64,000 nt of DNA from Micromonospora sp. HK10. Lineage in GTDB: Bacteria; Actinomycetota; Actinomycetes; Mycobacteriales; Micromonosporaceae. Positions 25,654 through 35,633 of the stretch are shown here, piece by piece (the stretch's first letter is position 1; each line of letters starts with the position of its first letter). A program made the translations under genes and the position numbers. The notes beneath the pieces were generated by a model. It was not told the DNA's origin. It was given only the letters and a program-made list of their open reading frames with translations, and did not search any database. The stretch is from contig NZ_KQ058837.1 in NCBI RefSeq assembly GCF_000982955.1, forward strand, positions 1 through 64,000, given 5' to 3'.

Positions 25654-28600
25654 TCAGCCCGTCGCCGGCTGGCCGTCCGGCTGCCGCTCGGTGTCGGGCC
25701 GCTCCGGGTCCGCCAGCAGCTGCCGCCGCGCCAGCCGGTGGAACAGCCCGTCGGGCTGCGCCATCAGCTCGTCGTAGCTCCCCCGCTGGACGATGTGCCC
25801 GTCGTCGAGGACCACGATGGTGTCCGCCGCCCGGACCGTCGACAGCCGGTGCGCGATGATCACGCGGGTGGCGGCGAGCGCGGCGGTGCTCCGGGTGACC
25901 ACCTCCTGGGTCCGGTTGTCCAGGGCGCTCGTCGCCTCGTCGAAGAAGAGGATCCGGGGCCGGGGCGCCAGCGCCCGGGCGATCAGCACCCGCTGGCGCT
26001 GGCCGACGGAGAGCGTGCCCCCGCCGAACGGCACCATCGTGCTCATCCCCATCGGCAACGCCTCCAGGTCGTCGGCGAGACCGGCCATCCGCGCCGCCTC
26101 CCAGACCTGGTCCAGCGGGAAGCTGCCGGCACCGCAGATGTTGTCCCGCACGGACCCGGCGAACAGTTGGCCGTCCTGCAGCACCACGCCGCACTGCCGA
26201 CGCACGGCGTGCACGTCCAGCTCGGAGAGGTCCTGACCGTCGTAGAGCACCGCGCCCTGCTGCTGGCGTTCGAAGCCGAGCAGCAACCGGAGCAGGGTCG
26301 ACTTGCCGCAGCCGCTCGGACCCACGATCGCGACGAACTCGCCGGGGCGTACCCGCAGGTCGATGTCGACGAGCACCGGCGGCTCGTCGGGCTGGTAGGC
26401 GAAGGTGAGCCGGTGCAGCGCGATCTCGCCGCTCAGCTCGCCGGGGTCGATCCGATCCGGGCGGGCCTCCGGATCGGCGTGCAGGATCTCCCGCAGGCTG
26501 CCCAGCCGCGGCACCGCCGCGATCACCTCGACGCCCGCCGACACCAGCACCAGCAGCGCGCCGAGCAGCATCGCGAAGCCGACGTTGAGGACGAAGAAAT
26601 CGGCCGGCGCGACCTGCCCGGCCAGCGGCCCCATCAACACGGCGAACAGGACCAGCTGGCCGGCGACCGGCAGCACGGTGGCGAAGGCGACCAGGCCCGC
26701 CTGGCTCTGCCGGACCCGTTGCAGCGCCGCCCGGGCGACGGCGGCCACCTCGGACCAGCGGGCGTGCGCCCGCGCCTCGGCGGCCGCCAGCTTGATCTTG
26801 ACGATGCCGCCGAGCAGTTGGTTGGTCATCGCCGCGGCCCGGTGCTCGGCGCGCAGGGCGACCCGCTGCTGACCGGCGATCAGCACGGCGAAACCGGCGA
26901 ACCCGAGCGCGGTGGCGGCGACGATCCCGGCAGCCCACCAGCCGAGCACCGGCTCTACCACGAGCAGCATCCCGAGCGTCACCACGACCGTCGCCCCCGC
27001 CGAGACGAGCTGCGGCAGCAGCGCGCTCAACGCCTCCCCGACGAACGAGATGCCCAGCATCGAGTTGGCGATCTCCCCGCTGCTGCGGCCGGTGAAGAAG
27101 CGGGCCGGCAGGCGCATCAGCCGGTCCCAGACCGCCAGCTGGGCGCCGGACTGCAACCGGCCGTCCAGCCGCAGCAGCCGCAGGTTCTGCACCACCCCGA
27201 CCAGCCCGGCCACCACCGCGGCGGCGAGCATCAGCGCCAGGAAGCCGAACAGCCCGTCGACCTCGCCCTGCCGGGCCAGTCGGCCGAGCACGGCACCGGT
27301 GGCCAGGGGTACGCCGAGACCCAGCAGCGCCACGCAGGCGCCGGCGAGGACCAGGCCCCGTACGTCCCGGGCCGCGCCGACCAGTCCGGCCCGCAGCAGG
27401 TGACGCATCCGGGCGGCCGGCGGCAGCGGCGCCTGCACCTGGGTCGCCTCGGCGGCGTACGTCGCGGCCGATGCCGCGTCCACCGCGCCGAGCGCCCGGG
27501 TGTCCGGATCCACGTGGTGGTAGCGGCCCCGGCGGAACAGCAGCGGCACCGCGACGGCCGGTGCCGGGTCCGCGCCCGTCCGCCACCCCACCAGCGGCCC
27601 CAGGTCCCGGCGCCACCACCGCTCCGGCAGGGTGACCTCCCGCAGGTACAGACTGGACGACCGGGCCACCGCGTGCACGGCGGCCCGGTCGTCCAGCGGC
27701 GTGCGGGCGCGGTCCGGGGGCTCGTTGACCGGGCTCCCGGTGCCCTCGGTGACCACCCGGACCACCGCGGCCGCGCGCCCGTACCGGTCGAAGCCGGGCT
27801 CAGGCGCCGGGAGCGGGACGGTCTCGCCCACGCCGAGCACGCCGATCGACCGGCGGGCCGCCGCGGCGAGCATCGCCGCGTCGAGCTGCCGACGCCGGCG
27901 CACGGCGTCCAGCAACGCCCCGTCCGCCTCCTCGATCCGGGTCTCCACCATCCGCAGCAGCCGGGCCACGTGCTGATCGACCGCCGACCGGAGCTGACCG
28001 GTGGCCAGCAGGTCCCCGCTGCTGTGGCTCTCCACCACGCAGGCCGACTCGGCCACCACCCAGTCCCGGCCCACCACGAGCAGCAACTCCCGCTCACCCG
28101 ACATCTCCGCCGGGCCGCCGTCGTTGCGGCGCAGCTGGCCGCCCGCGCTGCGCAACCACCAGGCGCCGCCGGTGGCGGTCAGCGCGCTCCCCTCGGCCAG
28201 CGAGACGATCTCCCGCCCGCGCAGGGTGGACGCGCCCCGGGGCGCCTGCCCGCGCCGCAGCGCGTCGGCCACGCCGACCAGCACCGCGTCCACGGCCACG
28301 ACCAGTTCCCGCGCCGCGGCCCCGGCCCGCCCCGACGCCCCGGGCTCCCGGCCGAGGCGGACGTGCCGCTCCAGCAGGGCCAGCTGATCGCGGGCGAGCC
28401 CGCGCAGCTCCGTGCCGGGCAGCGGCACGAGGATCAGCTGCCAGGCGCCGAGCGCGGTGGACGTCGGCACCAGACCCCCGGCCGGGAGTCGGGCCACGTG
28501 ATGCCGGCGCGACGGGCGCATGCCGGCCCGGCGCACCGCGAACAGGTCGGCCGCACCGCCGGTGACCAGCCAGCCGGCCACCGGACCGTCCAGGCGACAG

Positions 28601-28671
28601 GCCTGGCGTACGGGATCGCCACAGAAGCCGGTCAGGCCGCCGGGCGGAGTGTCCTCCACCGGGTCACGCAT
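25654..28671 (-). CDS. NHLM-type ABC exporter without peptidase domain
   Basis: A 1005-residue protein. The N-terminal 430 residues are a non-membrane domain of the kind seen in NHLM exporter subunit 2, with no intact C39 peptidase motif. A membrane domain with about six spans follows (LVLAGACVALLGLGVPLATG through the 750s), including RLMRLPARFFTGRSSGEIAN. The ATPase has Walker A IVGPSGCGKST, signature LSVGQRQRV, Walker [13 protein letters not shown] and the IIAHRLST His switch. It likely pairs with the peptidase-containing exporter encoded 20 nt upstream to secrete the mature peptide. GAGGAG precedes ATG 28671. It is the last gene of the second operon. Confidence 0.88.
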   Translation of the reverse strand: MRDPVEDTPPGGLTGFCGDPVRQACRLDGPVAGWLVTGGAADLFAVRRAGMRPSRRHHVARLPAGGLVPTSTALGAWQLILVPLPGTELRGLARDQLALLERHVRLGREPGASGRAGAAARELVVAVDAVLVGVADALRRGQAPRGASTLRGREIVSLAEGSALTATGGAWWLRSAGGQLRRNDGGPAEMSGERELLLVVGRDWVVAESACVVESHSSGDLLATGQLRSAVDQHVARLLRMVETRIEEADGALLDAVRRRRQLDAAMLAAAARRSIGVLGVGETVPLPAPEPGFDRYGRAAAVVRVVTEGTGSPVNEPPDRARTPLDDRAAVHAVARSSSLYLREVTLPERWWRRDLGPLVGWRTGADPAPAVAVPLLFRRGRYHHVDPDTRALGAVDAASAATYAAEATQVQAPLPPAARMRHLLRAGLVGAARDVRGLVLAGACVALLGLGVPLATGAVLGRLARQGEVDGLFGFLALMLAAAVVAGLVGVVQNLRLLRLDGRLQSGAQLAVWDRLMRLPARFFTGRSSGEIANSMLGISFVGEALSALLPQLVSAGATVVVTLGMLLVVEPVLGWWAAGIVAATALGFAGFAVLIAGQQRVALRAEHRAAAMTNQLLGGIVKIKLAAAEARAHARWSEVAAVARAALQRVRQSQAGLVAFATVLPVAGQLVLFAVLMGPLAGQVAPADFFVLNVGFAMLLGALLVLVSAGVEVIAAVPRLGSLREILHADPEARPDRIDPGELSGEIALHRLTFAYQPDEPPVLVDIDLRVRPGEFVAIVGPSGCGKSTLLRLLLGFERQQQGAVLYDGQDLSELDVHAVRRQCGVVLQDGQLFAGSVRDNICGAGSFPLDQVWEAARMAGLADDLEALPMGMSTMVPFGGGTLSVGQRQRVLIARALAPRPRILFFDEATSALDNRTQEVVTRSTAALAATRVIIAHRLSTVRAADTIVVLDDGHIVQRGSYDELMAQPDGLFHRLARRQLLADPERPDTERQPDGQPATG

Positions 28672-28690
28672 AGCCTCTCCTCGGGTCGGG

Positions 28691-30868
28691 TCAGTGGTCC
28701 CGGACCAGCCGCGCGTACGCGCCGTCCCGGGCGACCAGCTGCTCATGGGTGCCGCGCTCCACCTCACGACCGCCGTCGAGCACGACGATCAGGTCGCAGT
28801 CGCGGACCGTGGACAGGCGGTGCGCCACGATCAGGCAGGTCGCCCCCCGCCGCCGCAGGTGCAGGTCGATCTGCCGTTCGGTCTCGGCGTCCAGGGCGCT
28901 GGTCGCCTCGTCCAGCACCAGCACCCGCGGGTTGCGCACCAGCGCCCGGGCGATCTCCAGCCGCTGCCGCTGCCCGCCGGAGAAGTTGCGGCCGTTCTCC
29001 CGTACCGCGCTGGCCAGGCCGCCCGGGCGGGCTGTCACCTCGGCGTGCAGGCAGGCGTCGGTCAGCGCGGACACCACGTCGTCGTCGGGGACCGTGAGGT
29101 CCCACATGGTGACGTTGTCCCGGACCGTCCCCTCGAACAGCCGTTGGTCCTGGTCGACCATGGCCACGGTGGCCGCCCAGAGACCGTCGTCGGTCTCCGC
29201 GCGGGTCACGCCGTCGACGGTGATCCGGCCGGTCCACGGGCGGTACAGCCCGGCGACGAGCCGGCCCACCGTCGACTTGCCGCTGCCCGAGCGACCGACC
29301 AGGGCGACCCGGGCACCGGGCGGCAGGTCGAGGCTGAAGTTCTCCAGCAACGGCCGGCCCAGCGGGTGGTAGCCGAAGGTGACCTCCTCGATGCGTAGGT
29401 GGCCCTCCAGGGGCGCGGGCGGCGGGGCGGGCGATCCGGCACCGGCCGGCAGCGGGTACCGCTCCACGTCCCGGAGCCGGTTGAGGTCGGCGCTCATGTC
29501 CTGCAACCGCGAGCCCAGCGCGGTCAGGTTGCCCAGCGGCCGGTTCATCGCGGCGGCCAGGCCCTGCATGCCGACCAGCACGCCGACGCTCATCGCCTCC
29601 GCGATCACCCGCTGGCTGCCCAGGCCGAGCAGGACCGCGGTGGTGCCGGCGGCGAGGAACGCGGGCAGCACGGACAGCACCGCGGTCGGCACGCCCAGCC
29701 GCTGCTGGCGGGTCGCGACGGTGGCGTTGCGCGCCGCGAACCGGGCAACGGCGCGTTCCTCCTCCCCGCCCGCCTTCACCGTCTCGATCATCTGGACGGT
29801 GGTGTAAACGGTGGTCACCAGCTTGCTGCGATCCGCCTGGAGGCCGGCGACGGCCGTCGACCGGGTCGACGCCACGTAGCGCAGCACGCTGACGTTCAGC
29901 CCGGCCAGAACCACCGCGCACAACCCCAGCAGCAGGTCGTACTGGCACAGCAGCGCGCCGTACGCCAGCACCAGCGCGGTGTCCACCACGGTGGTGGCCG
30001 CCCGGCGGGTGAGCACCTCGGCGACCAGGTCGTTGCTGCGGACCCGCTGGCCGAGGTCGGCGGCCTGGCGCTGGTCGAAGAAGGCCGGCGGCAGCCGCAG
30101 CAGATGTCGGAAGAAGCGGGCGGCGCTGGCCAGCGCGAGGGTCGTCTCCGCCCGTACGGTCAGCCGCTGCTGGAGCAGGCTGGCCAGGAAGGTCAGCACG
30201 GTGGCCACCGCCACCGCCGCGACCAGGCCGGCGAACGCGGCCCGGTCCTCCTGCAACAGCACCCGGTCGACGAAGACCCGGGCCAGCACCGGAATGGTCA
30301 GACCGACCACGGCGATCAACAGGCCCAGCAGCAACACCTGCGCGATCGCCGAGCCGGGGCCGCGCCACCGCTCGGCCAGGGCCCGGACCAGCCGGTAGCG
30401 GGCGCCGCCGGGACGGAACTGCGGGCCGGGCCGCATGGTGAGCACGATGCCGGTGAAGGCGCCGTCGAACTCCTCCCAGCTGACCGCCCGCGGGCCGGTG
30501 GCCGGATCGTTGATGAAGACCTTCCGCCCCAGCCCCTCCAGCACCACGAAGTGCTCGAAGCGCCAGAACAGCACCGCCGGCAGCGGCACGCCGGCCAGGC
30601 CGGCCAGGTCCATCTGGAAGCCCTTGGCCTCCATCCCGTACCGGCGGGCGCCCTTGAGCACGGTGGCCGCGGTCGAGCCGTCCCGGCTGACGCCGCACAC
30701 CCGGCGCAACTCCTCCAGCGGCACGTGCCGGCCGTGGTGACCGAGCACGATGCCGAGCGCGGCCGCGCCGCACTCCACCGCCTCCATCTGGATCAGCGTG
30801 GGGGTGCGGACCCGGCGCCGCCGGATCCTGGGGGTCTGCGCCGCCGGGGCGACCGTGGGCGCGCTCAT
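28691..30868 (-). CDS. NHLM-type ABC exporter with C39 leader peptidase domain
   Basis: A 725-residue exporter. Residues about 25-150 are a C39 cysteine peptidase: QMEAVECGAAALGIVLGHHG with the catalytic Cys, FEHFVVLEGL with the His and INDPATG with the Asp. Six membrane spans follow, then an ATPase with [34 protein letters not shown] and IVAHRLST. Such proteins cut leaders after GG-type sites while exporting the core, which fits the VAGG site of one precursor. The start overlaps the HlyD gene stop by 4 nt, so HlyD, exporter 1 and exporter 2 are co-expressed. Confidence 0.93.
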   Translation of the reverse strand: MSAPTVAPAAQTPRIRRRRVRTPTLIQMEAVECGAAALGIVLGHHGRHVPLEELRRVCGVSRDGSTAATVLKGARRYGMEAKGFQMDLAGLAGVPLPAVLFWRFEHFVVLEGLGRKVFINDPATGPRAVSWEEFDGAFTGIVLTMRPGPQFRPGGARYRLVRALAERWRGPGSAIAQVLLLGLLIAVVGLTIPVLARVFVDRVLLQEDRAAFAGLVAAVAVATVLTFLASLLQQRLTVRAETTLALASAARFFRHLLRLPPAFFDQRQAADLGQRVRSNDLVAEVLTRRAATTVVDTALVLAYGALLCQYDLLLGLCAVVLAGLNVSVLRYVASTRSTAVAGLQADRSKLVTTVYTTVQMIETVKAGGEEERAVARFAARNATVATRQQRLGVPTAVLSVLPAFLAAGTTAVLLGLGSQRVIAEAMSVGVLVGMQGLAAAMNRPLGNLTALGSRLQDMSADLNRLRDVERYPLPAGAGSPAPPPAPLEGHLRIEEVTFGYHPLGRPLLENFSLDLPPGARVALVGRSGSGKSTVGRLVAGLYRPWTGRITVDGVTRAETDDGLWAATVAMVDQDQRLFEGTVRDNVTMWDLTVPDDDVVSALTDACLHAEVTARPGGLASAVRENGRNFSGGQRQRLEIARALVRNPRVLVLDEATSALDAETERQIDLHLRRRGATCLIVAHRLSTVRDCDLIVVLDGGREVERGTHEQLVARDGAYARLVRDH

Positions 30869-31674
30869 CGCCGCAGCAGCCAGTCGATCGGGTGCTCCCG
30901 GTCCACGGTGAACCAGGCGGTCACCTCACTGGCCGAGTTGAGCTGGAACGGCGGTGGGGACTTGCTCCAGCGCAGCCCGCCGGGCGCGGCCGGGTCGGGC
31001 ACCAGCGCCACCGTCACCCGGACCACGCTGCCGTGCGCGAGCAGCCGCCGGACGTCCTGGCCCGCGCCGAGAAAGGCCCGCAGCGACGCCTCGGTCTCCG
31101 GAAAGGCGCCCACCTCGGTCACCTGACCGGCGAGGGTGCCGAACACGTTGCGGGGCGCCGCCGCGGCGGCCACCTCGACGGGCACCCCGGGCTGCACCAT
31201 CGGCGCGGCGACGGCGGGGGCGTAGACGACGGCCTGCAACGCGTCGCCGGCGGTGTCCAGCCGTTCCAGGTCGGCCAGGTGACTGCCCGGCGTGACGATC
31301 TCCCCCTCCGAGACCAGCCAGGTGACGACGTACGCGTCCCCCGGCGCGGTCTCCACCCGGACCTTGCCGTCCTGGGTGCGCAGGCTGTAGAGGGGGGTGC
31401 CCTTGGCCACCCGCTGGTGCGGCGACGCCCACACCTTGGTGACCTGGCCGCTGTCCAGCGCGTCGAGGGCGGAGATCCCGTTGGAGTGGATCAGCACCCC
31501 GGCCGCCTCGACGGTCCGCGGCACCACGGTACGCACCGACCACCCACCCGCGGCCAGCACCACGATGATCAGCGCGGTGGTGGCCAGCCAGCTGGGCACG
31601 GTGGTGAGCCGGACCGCGCGGTCCAGCTGTTCGGGCGCCTCGAGCTGGCGCAGTGCCGCCCGCCGGAACTTCAC
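30865..31674 (-). CDS. HlyD-type secretion adaptor of the NHLM exporter
   Basis: A 269-residue membrane-fusion-type protein. One N-terminal span (WLATTALIIVVLAAGGWSV, about residues 27-45) anchors it, and the rest has a biotinyl-lipoyl-like barrel region (VEAAGVLIHSNGISALDALDSGQVTKV, seen as adjoining strands) and a beta-rich end. It probably bridges the exporter to the cell surface. The GTG start overlaps the SagB stop (GTGA) and its stop overlaps the exporter start, so all are translationally coupled. Further upstream codons in frame lie inside the SagB gene. Confidence 0.85.
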   Translation of the reverse strand: MKFRRAALRQLEAPEQLDRAVRLTTVPSWLATTALIIVVLAAGGWSVRTVVPRTVEAAGVLIHSNGISALDALDSGQVTKVWASPHQRVAKGTPLYSLRTQDGKVRVETAPGDAYVVTWLVSEGEIVTPGSHLADLERLDTAGDALQAVVYAPAVAAPMVQPGVPVEVAAAAAPRNVFGTLAGQVTEVGAFPETEASLRAFLGAGQDVRRLLAHGSVVRVTVALVPDPAAPGGLRWSKSPPPFQLNSASEVTAWFTVDREHPIDWLLRR

Positions 31675-33134
31675 GACGGTCCCACCTGCCCGGCCGTGCC
31701 GGCGGCCCGCCCCGCACCGAGCAGGAAATCGGCCACACTCGGCTCGACCAGCGGATCGAGCCCGGACAGCTCGGCGAAGGCGTGGGAGTCTCCGGCACCG
31801 AGCGCGCACGGGGCGAGCCCCATGGCGGTGGCGACGAGATACATCTGATGGGTCAACACCCCGGCGTCCTTGAGAATCATCGCGTAGCTCATCCCTTCGT
31901 ACTTCCACATCAGCCGCTGTACGCGGGCGGTGACCACCAGGACCGTCTGCGGCGGCCGCGACATGGCGCCGGCCCCCCGGGCGTACGCCAGCAGCCGGTC
32001 GGCGGCCGGCCCCCAACCGGCGACCGGCTCCAGCCGGTGTCCGACCGGGTCGTAGTGGTAGAGCCCCGGGTCGAGCCCGGCGCAGCGGGCGACCAGTGGG
32101 TAGATCTCCAGCTCGTACACCCCGCCGCCGCCGGGGTAGGGCCGGTGGCCGACCTCCTGCCCGCCGGCCTGCCCGATGGCGGTGGTGTGCTGGGACCGGT
32201 ACAGGAACTCCGCCAGCCGGTCCACGGTGAGCGGGTCCGCCTCGTCGTGCTGACGCACGCTGCGCCGGTCCGCGACGACCTGGCTGAACGGCGGATCGGC
32301 CTTGAGGATCGTCGCCGGGTCCGGCATCGGCAGCTCGACCGCCGGGCCCCCGTCGTGGTGGCGACGCAGCGGCTGCGGCGCGAAGCGGTCCCGCAGCCGG
32401 TAGGTGCCGCCCACCGGCAGGACGTGCCGCCCCACCCGGGAACGCTGGTGCAGCCGCAACTCCTCGGGCGACCAGTACGCCAGCGGCGGGTCGTCGTGTT
32501 CCGCGGCGAACTCGGCGGCGGTGACCAGGATCCGGGCGGTGACCAGCTCGTCGAGCACCCGCGCGGCGACCTCCGGCGGGACGCCGAGCGTGCGCGCCAC
32601 CGTCTCGGGGCCGATCCCCCGCGCGGCGGCGGCCAACACGGCGCCGAGGGCGGCGTCGGCGCAGCCGACGGTGAGCGTGCTCAGCGACGAGGCGGCGACG
32701 AGCCGGTCCTGGTCGGGCGCGAGGGTGGCGAAGCGGGACAGCCGGTAGTGCGTCCCCGGCAGGTGCGGGCGGGTCTCCGGCAGGCTGCCCCGGCCGAGAC
32801 CGGTGGGCAGCAGGTCGAACAGGGGCCGGTCGGCGACCTGGACGCGGCGGTCCAGCCAGCAGTGGGCCACCAGCCGCCGCAGCAGCAACTGGGCCGGCAG
32901 CACCCGGCTCTCCCCCTCGAGGCCGATCACCAGGCGGCCGACCTCGACGTCGCTGACCCAGTCGGCGGCCAGCCGCAGCAGCAGCGCCCGGCGGCCCATG
33001 CCCGGCTGTTCCAGCGCGAGCTGGAAACGGGTCTGCCGCAGGCTCAGCGAGCCGTCCTCACCCAGGTGCAGCTCCGCGTCGCGGCGCAGCCGGTACAGCT
33101 CCTGGATCGGCGGACCGCCGACGGTGCCGGTCAC
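31671..33134 (-). CDS. SagB-type dehydrogenase (azoline oxidase) with N-terminal extension
   Basis: A 487-residue protein. The C-terminal 210 residues are a nitroreductase-fold SagB domain: VVADRRSVRQHDEADPLTVD, AEFLYRSQHT, PYPGGGGVYELEIYPLVARC, LYHYDPVGHRLEPV and LKDAGVLTHQMYLVATAMGL. It would bind FMN and oxidise azolines to azoles on the Cys-rich core. The first 280 residues are a separate helical part, as in other TOMM dehydrogenases, possibly used for complex formation. The GTG start follows the cyclodehydratase gene by 81 nt. Confidence 0.88.
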   Translation of the reverse strand: MTGTVGGPPIQELYRLRRDAELHLGEDGSLSLRQTRFQLALEQPGMGRRALLLRLAADWVSDVEVGRLVIGLEGESRVLPAQLLLRRLVAHCWLDRRVQVADRPLFDLLPTGLGRGSLPETRPHLPGTHYRLSRFATLAPDQDRLVAASSLSTLTVGCADAALGAVLAAAARGIGPETVARTLGVPPEVAARVLDELVTARILVTAAEFAAEHDDPPLAYWSPEELRLHQRSRVGRHVLPVGGTYRLRDRFAPQPLRRHHDGGPAVELPMPDPATILKADPPFSQVVADRRSVRQHDEADPLTVDRLAEFLYRSQHTTAIGQAGGQEVGHRPYPGGGGVYELEIYPLVARCAGLDPGLYHYDPVGHRLEPVAGWGPAADRLLAYARGAGAMSRPPQTVLVVTARVQRLMWKYEGMSYAMILKDAGVLTHQMYLVATAMGLAPCALGAGDSHAFAELSGLDPLVEPSVADFLLGAGRAAGTAGQVGPS

Positions 33135-33215
33135 GGTGACCCCCGACCGACCGGGTCTGCCACTGTGGACATCGCCACATCCCTCCCCCGGTCCCGGCGG
33201 TGCCGGGACGGGTGG

Positions 33216-35489
33216 CTAGAAGAACACGTTCAACGGATTCGCGGACGCCTCGTCGGCGGCCAGTGGTCCGCGGCCGAGCCGGGCCGGCACCTCCCACAAC
33301 CGGCCCGGGCCCAGCCGACGCCAGAAGTGCCGCAGGCCGGGCACCACGACCTTGACCACCGCCAGGTCGAGGTCCGGTCGCGACTGGTTGACCACGATCA
33401 CCTCCAGGCCGGCCCGCTCCGCCCGGCGTACGCACCCGCGCACGTCGTCCCCGACGTCGCCGGTGGTCAGCGGCGGGTGATCGGCGAGGGTGCGCGGCCG
33501 CCGGGCGGGATCCGGGGTCAACCAGGGCTGGTCGGCCACCCGCACGGCGCCGAACCACCGGGCGCTGTCCGGGTCGTCGAGGCCGTACCGGTTGCGTCCG
33601 GAGGTGGGGCCGGGCACGGCGGGCAGGAACTGGTTCACCTCGGTGAACGCCCGGCTCAGCGCGACCCGGGCGTCCAGGTGCGCGCCGAAGCCCACCAGCA
33701 CGTCCTCGGCCGGGCCGGCGGTCCGCCGGGACACCGCGGCGAACGCCGGGATGTCGAGGTCGGCGGTGAGGTCCAGGGCCCACAGCTCGCGGCCGAGCGC
33801 GCCGGCGTGATGCTCGACGCAGGCGGCCAGCCAGGGATCGGCGAACGAGGCCAGGTCCACCCCGGGCAGCCGGGAGCGGTGATACCACCAGAGCGCCACG
33901 CTGTCGCGCTCCACGAGTTCGCAGAAACCCTGCAGGATCGCCTCGGGCACGGTGCCGCCGGCCGCGCAGCCGTTCGAGTCCGCCGAGCACACCCCCAGCC
34001 CGGTCAGCTCCGGATGCCCGTACCAGCAGTAGGCCGCCGGCAGCTCGCGGGTCGTCTCCCGGGTCAGCGACCAGCCGGTCGTCCAGTCCAGCTCCACGTC
34101 GTCGGGCAGCGGGCGGGGAATCCGGTGCAGGTGACCGAGGTCGTCGTTGAGCCGGTCCCGGTCGGCGTACTGCCGCTCGGAGAAGAGCAGCAGCTCGCCC
34201 AGGTGCACCGCCCGATCCGCACCGAGCTGCCGGTAGCTGGCCCGGTGCACCGGCCGGTCGCCGCGCCACACCCCGCAGTAGCGCTCCACCGCCTCTCCGA
34301 TCGCGCTCATCCGGGCCTGCAGGTCGGTCCGGCCCTTGCCGCCGCTCTGCCCGCGCAGGTTCCGGCGCAGGCCGGTGAGTTGCCGCGGCTGGGCGAAGTT
34401 GTGCCCGGCCGAGTAGGTGTGGGTGACGCCGTTGTCGGTCGCCTCCAGCGGGGTCAGTCGGCTCACCACGCCCAGATAGCGGCTCACGTGGTGGGCGAGC
34501 GCCGCGTACGCCTCGGCGGGTTCCCGGGTGCGGGAGTCGCCGGCCCGGCTGGGCTGGGTGCCGCTCGGCGGCAGGTCGATCCGCGGCTCGGCCTTGCCGA
34601 CCAGGTCCGGGTCGCCGCAGGCGGGGCACTGCGGCTGGCGTACCAGGTGGTGGCTCTCCATGCTCAGGTCGCGGGTGTCCAGGGCGACCATCCGGCCGGT
34701 GAGCCGCGGCGACGAGCCCCGGAGGGCGAGCACGGCGAGTTCGGCGGCGAGCAGCCCGGCGACCACGGTGGCCAGTCCCGGCAGCACCGCCCGCCCGGGT
34801 TCGGGCACCGGACCGGTCAGGTCCTGCCCGCCGAGGAAGGCGGTCACCTGCTCGTTCTCCTGCCAGCGTTGCCGCAGGCAGGCCCAGCATCCGGTGCGGC
34901 CCGGCACCAGGTGGGGGCCGACGAGGAGGACGTTGCCGTGCGGCCGGGCCAGCGTCCAGTCGCGTCCGGCGGCCAGTTGCCGGTCGTTGAGTCTCGCCAG
35001 CCGGGGGTCCAGCATCGACGACGCCAGCACCAGCACGGGGCTGCCCGGGCCCGGCTCCGGCGCGTCCGGCCCGACCACCGTCACGGTGAGCCCCAGGGCC
35101 CGCAACGCGTCGGCGGTCTCGGCGAGCCGGGGGGCGTCGAGGTCCACCACGGTGACCGCGCCCTCGGCCATCCACCGGCTGCCGCGCTCGGGCGGCACGC
35201 CCCGGGCGTCCCAGCCGGCGGCCTCGGCCGGTGCGGTGTGTGCCGGGCCCGACGCCAGCAGTCCGTGGTCACGCAGCCGGGCCAGCGCCGCGGCGACCGC
35301 GGCGACCGGGTGCCGGCCGGCCAGCCGGGCCAGCACGTCGGCCAGCGGGGCGGCGCCGTCGAGCAGGCCGGCCAGGTCGGCGGCGACCGGATCGTCGACC
35401 AGCAGGCTGCGGGTCTCGCCGAGCACGACGAGCGGACCGTCGGGCAACCGGACCGGCAGGTAGTCCGAGCGGAATCGCGGACGCCACAT
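33216..35489 (-). CDS. Fused TOMM cyclodehydratase (leader-binding/ThiF-like plus YcaO)
   Basis: A 757-residue fusion. Residues 1-85 look like a leader-recognition winged helix; residues about 90-320 are an ocin-ThiF-like part with two CxxC pairs (GCWACLRQ near 203, QCPACGDP near 287) that should hold zinc. From about 355 a YcaO domain follows: DLQARMSAIGEAVERYCGV, CSADSNGCAAGGT, ILQGFCELVERDSVALWWYH and ALSRAFTEVNQFLPAV. It would use ATP to cyclise Cys, Ser or Thr to azolines. The C-terminus is ANPLNVFF and lacks the PxPxP motif common in this family. GGAGGA precedes ATG 35489. Confidence 0.92.
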   Translation of the reverse strand: MWRPRFRSDYLPVRLPDGPLVVLGETRSLLVDDPVAADLAGLLDGAAPLADVLARLAGRHPVAAVAAALARLRDHGLLASGPAHTAPAEAAGWDARGVPPERGSRWMAEGAVTVVDLDAPRLAETADALRALGLTVTVVGPDAPEPGPGSPVLVLASSMLDPRLARLNDRQLAAGRDWTLARPHGNVLLVGPHLVPGRTGCWACLRQRWQENEQVTAFLGGQDLTGPVPEPGRAVLPGLATVVAGLLAAELAVLALRGSSPRLTGRMVALDTRDLSMESHHLVRQPQCPACGDPDLVGKAEPRIDLPPSGTQPSRAGDSRTREPAEAYAALAHHVSRYLGVVSRLTPLEATDNGVTHTYSAGHNFAQPRQLTGLRRNLRGQSGGKGRTDLQARMSAIGEAVERYCGVWRGDRPVHRASYRQLGADRAVHLGELLLFSERQYADRDRLNDDLGHLHRIPRPLPDDVELDWTTGWSLTRETTRELPAAYCWYGHPELTGLGVCSADSNGCAAGGTVPEAILQGFCELVERDSVALWWYHRSRLPGVDLASFADPWLAACVEHHAGALGRELWALDLTADLDIPAFAAVSRRTAGPAEDVLVGFGAHLDARVALSRAFTEVNQFLPAVPGPTSGRNRYGLDDPDSARWFGAVRVADQPWLTPDPARRPRTLADHPPLTTGDVGDDVRGCVRRAERAGLEVIVVNQSRPDLDLAVVKVVVPGLRHFWRRLGPGRLWEVPARLGRGPLAADEASANPLNVFF

Positions 35490-35633
35490 GTCTTCCTCCC
35501 GGGCCGGGCGGGCCGGGCCGCGGCGGCGGCCCTGATCCTGGCTGCTCCCCATCGTCGCGTTCCGCCGCCGGGATCCCGCGTGATGCCACCGGTTTCTGCC
35601 GTCGGCGCCCGGGGCGGACGGCGGACGGCACGG

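Noticed and set aside
25609..29097. A 1162-codon plus-strand frame
   Set aside because: Shadow of the NHLM exporter genes; His/Gln/Arg-rich and featureless.
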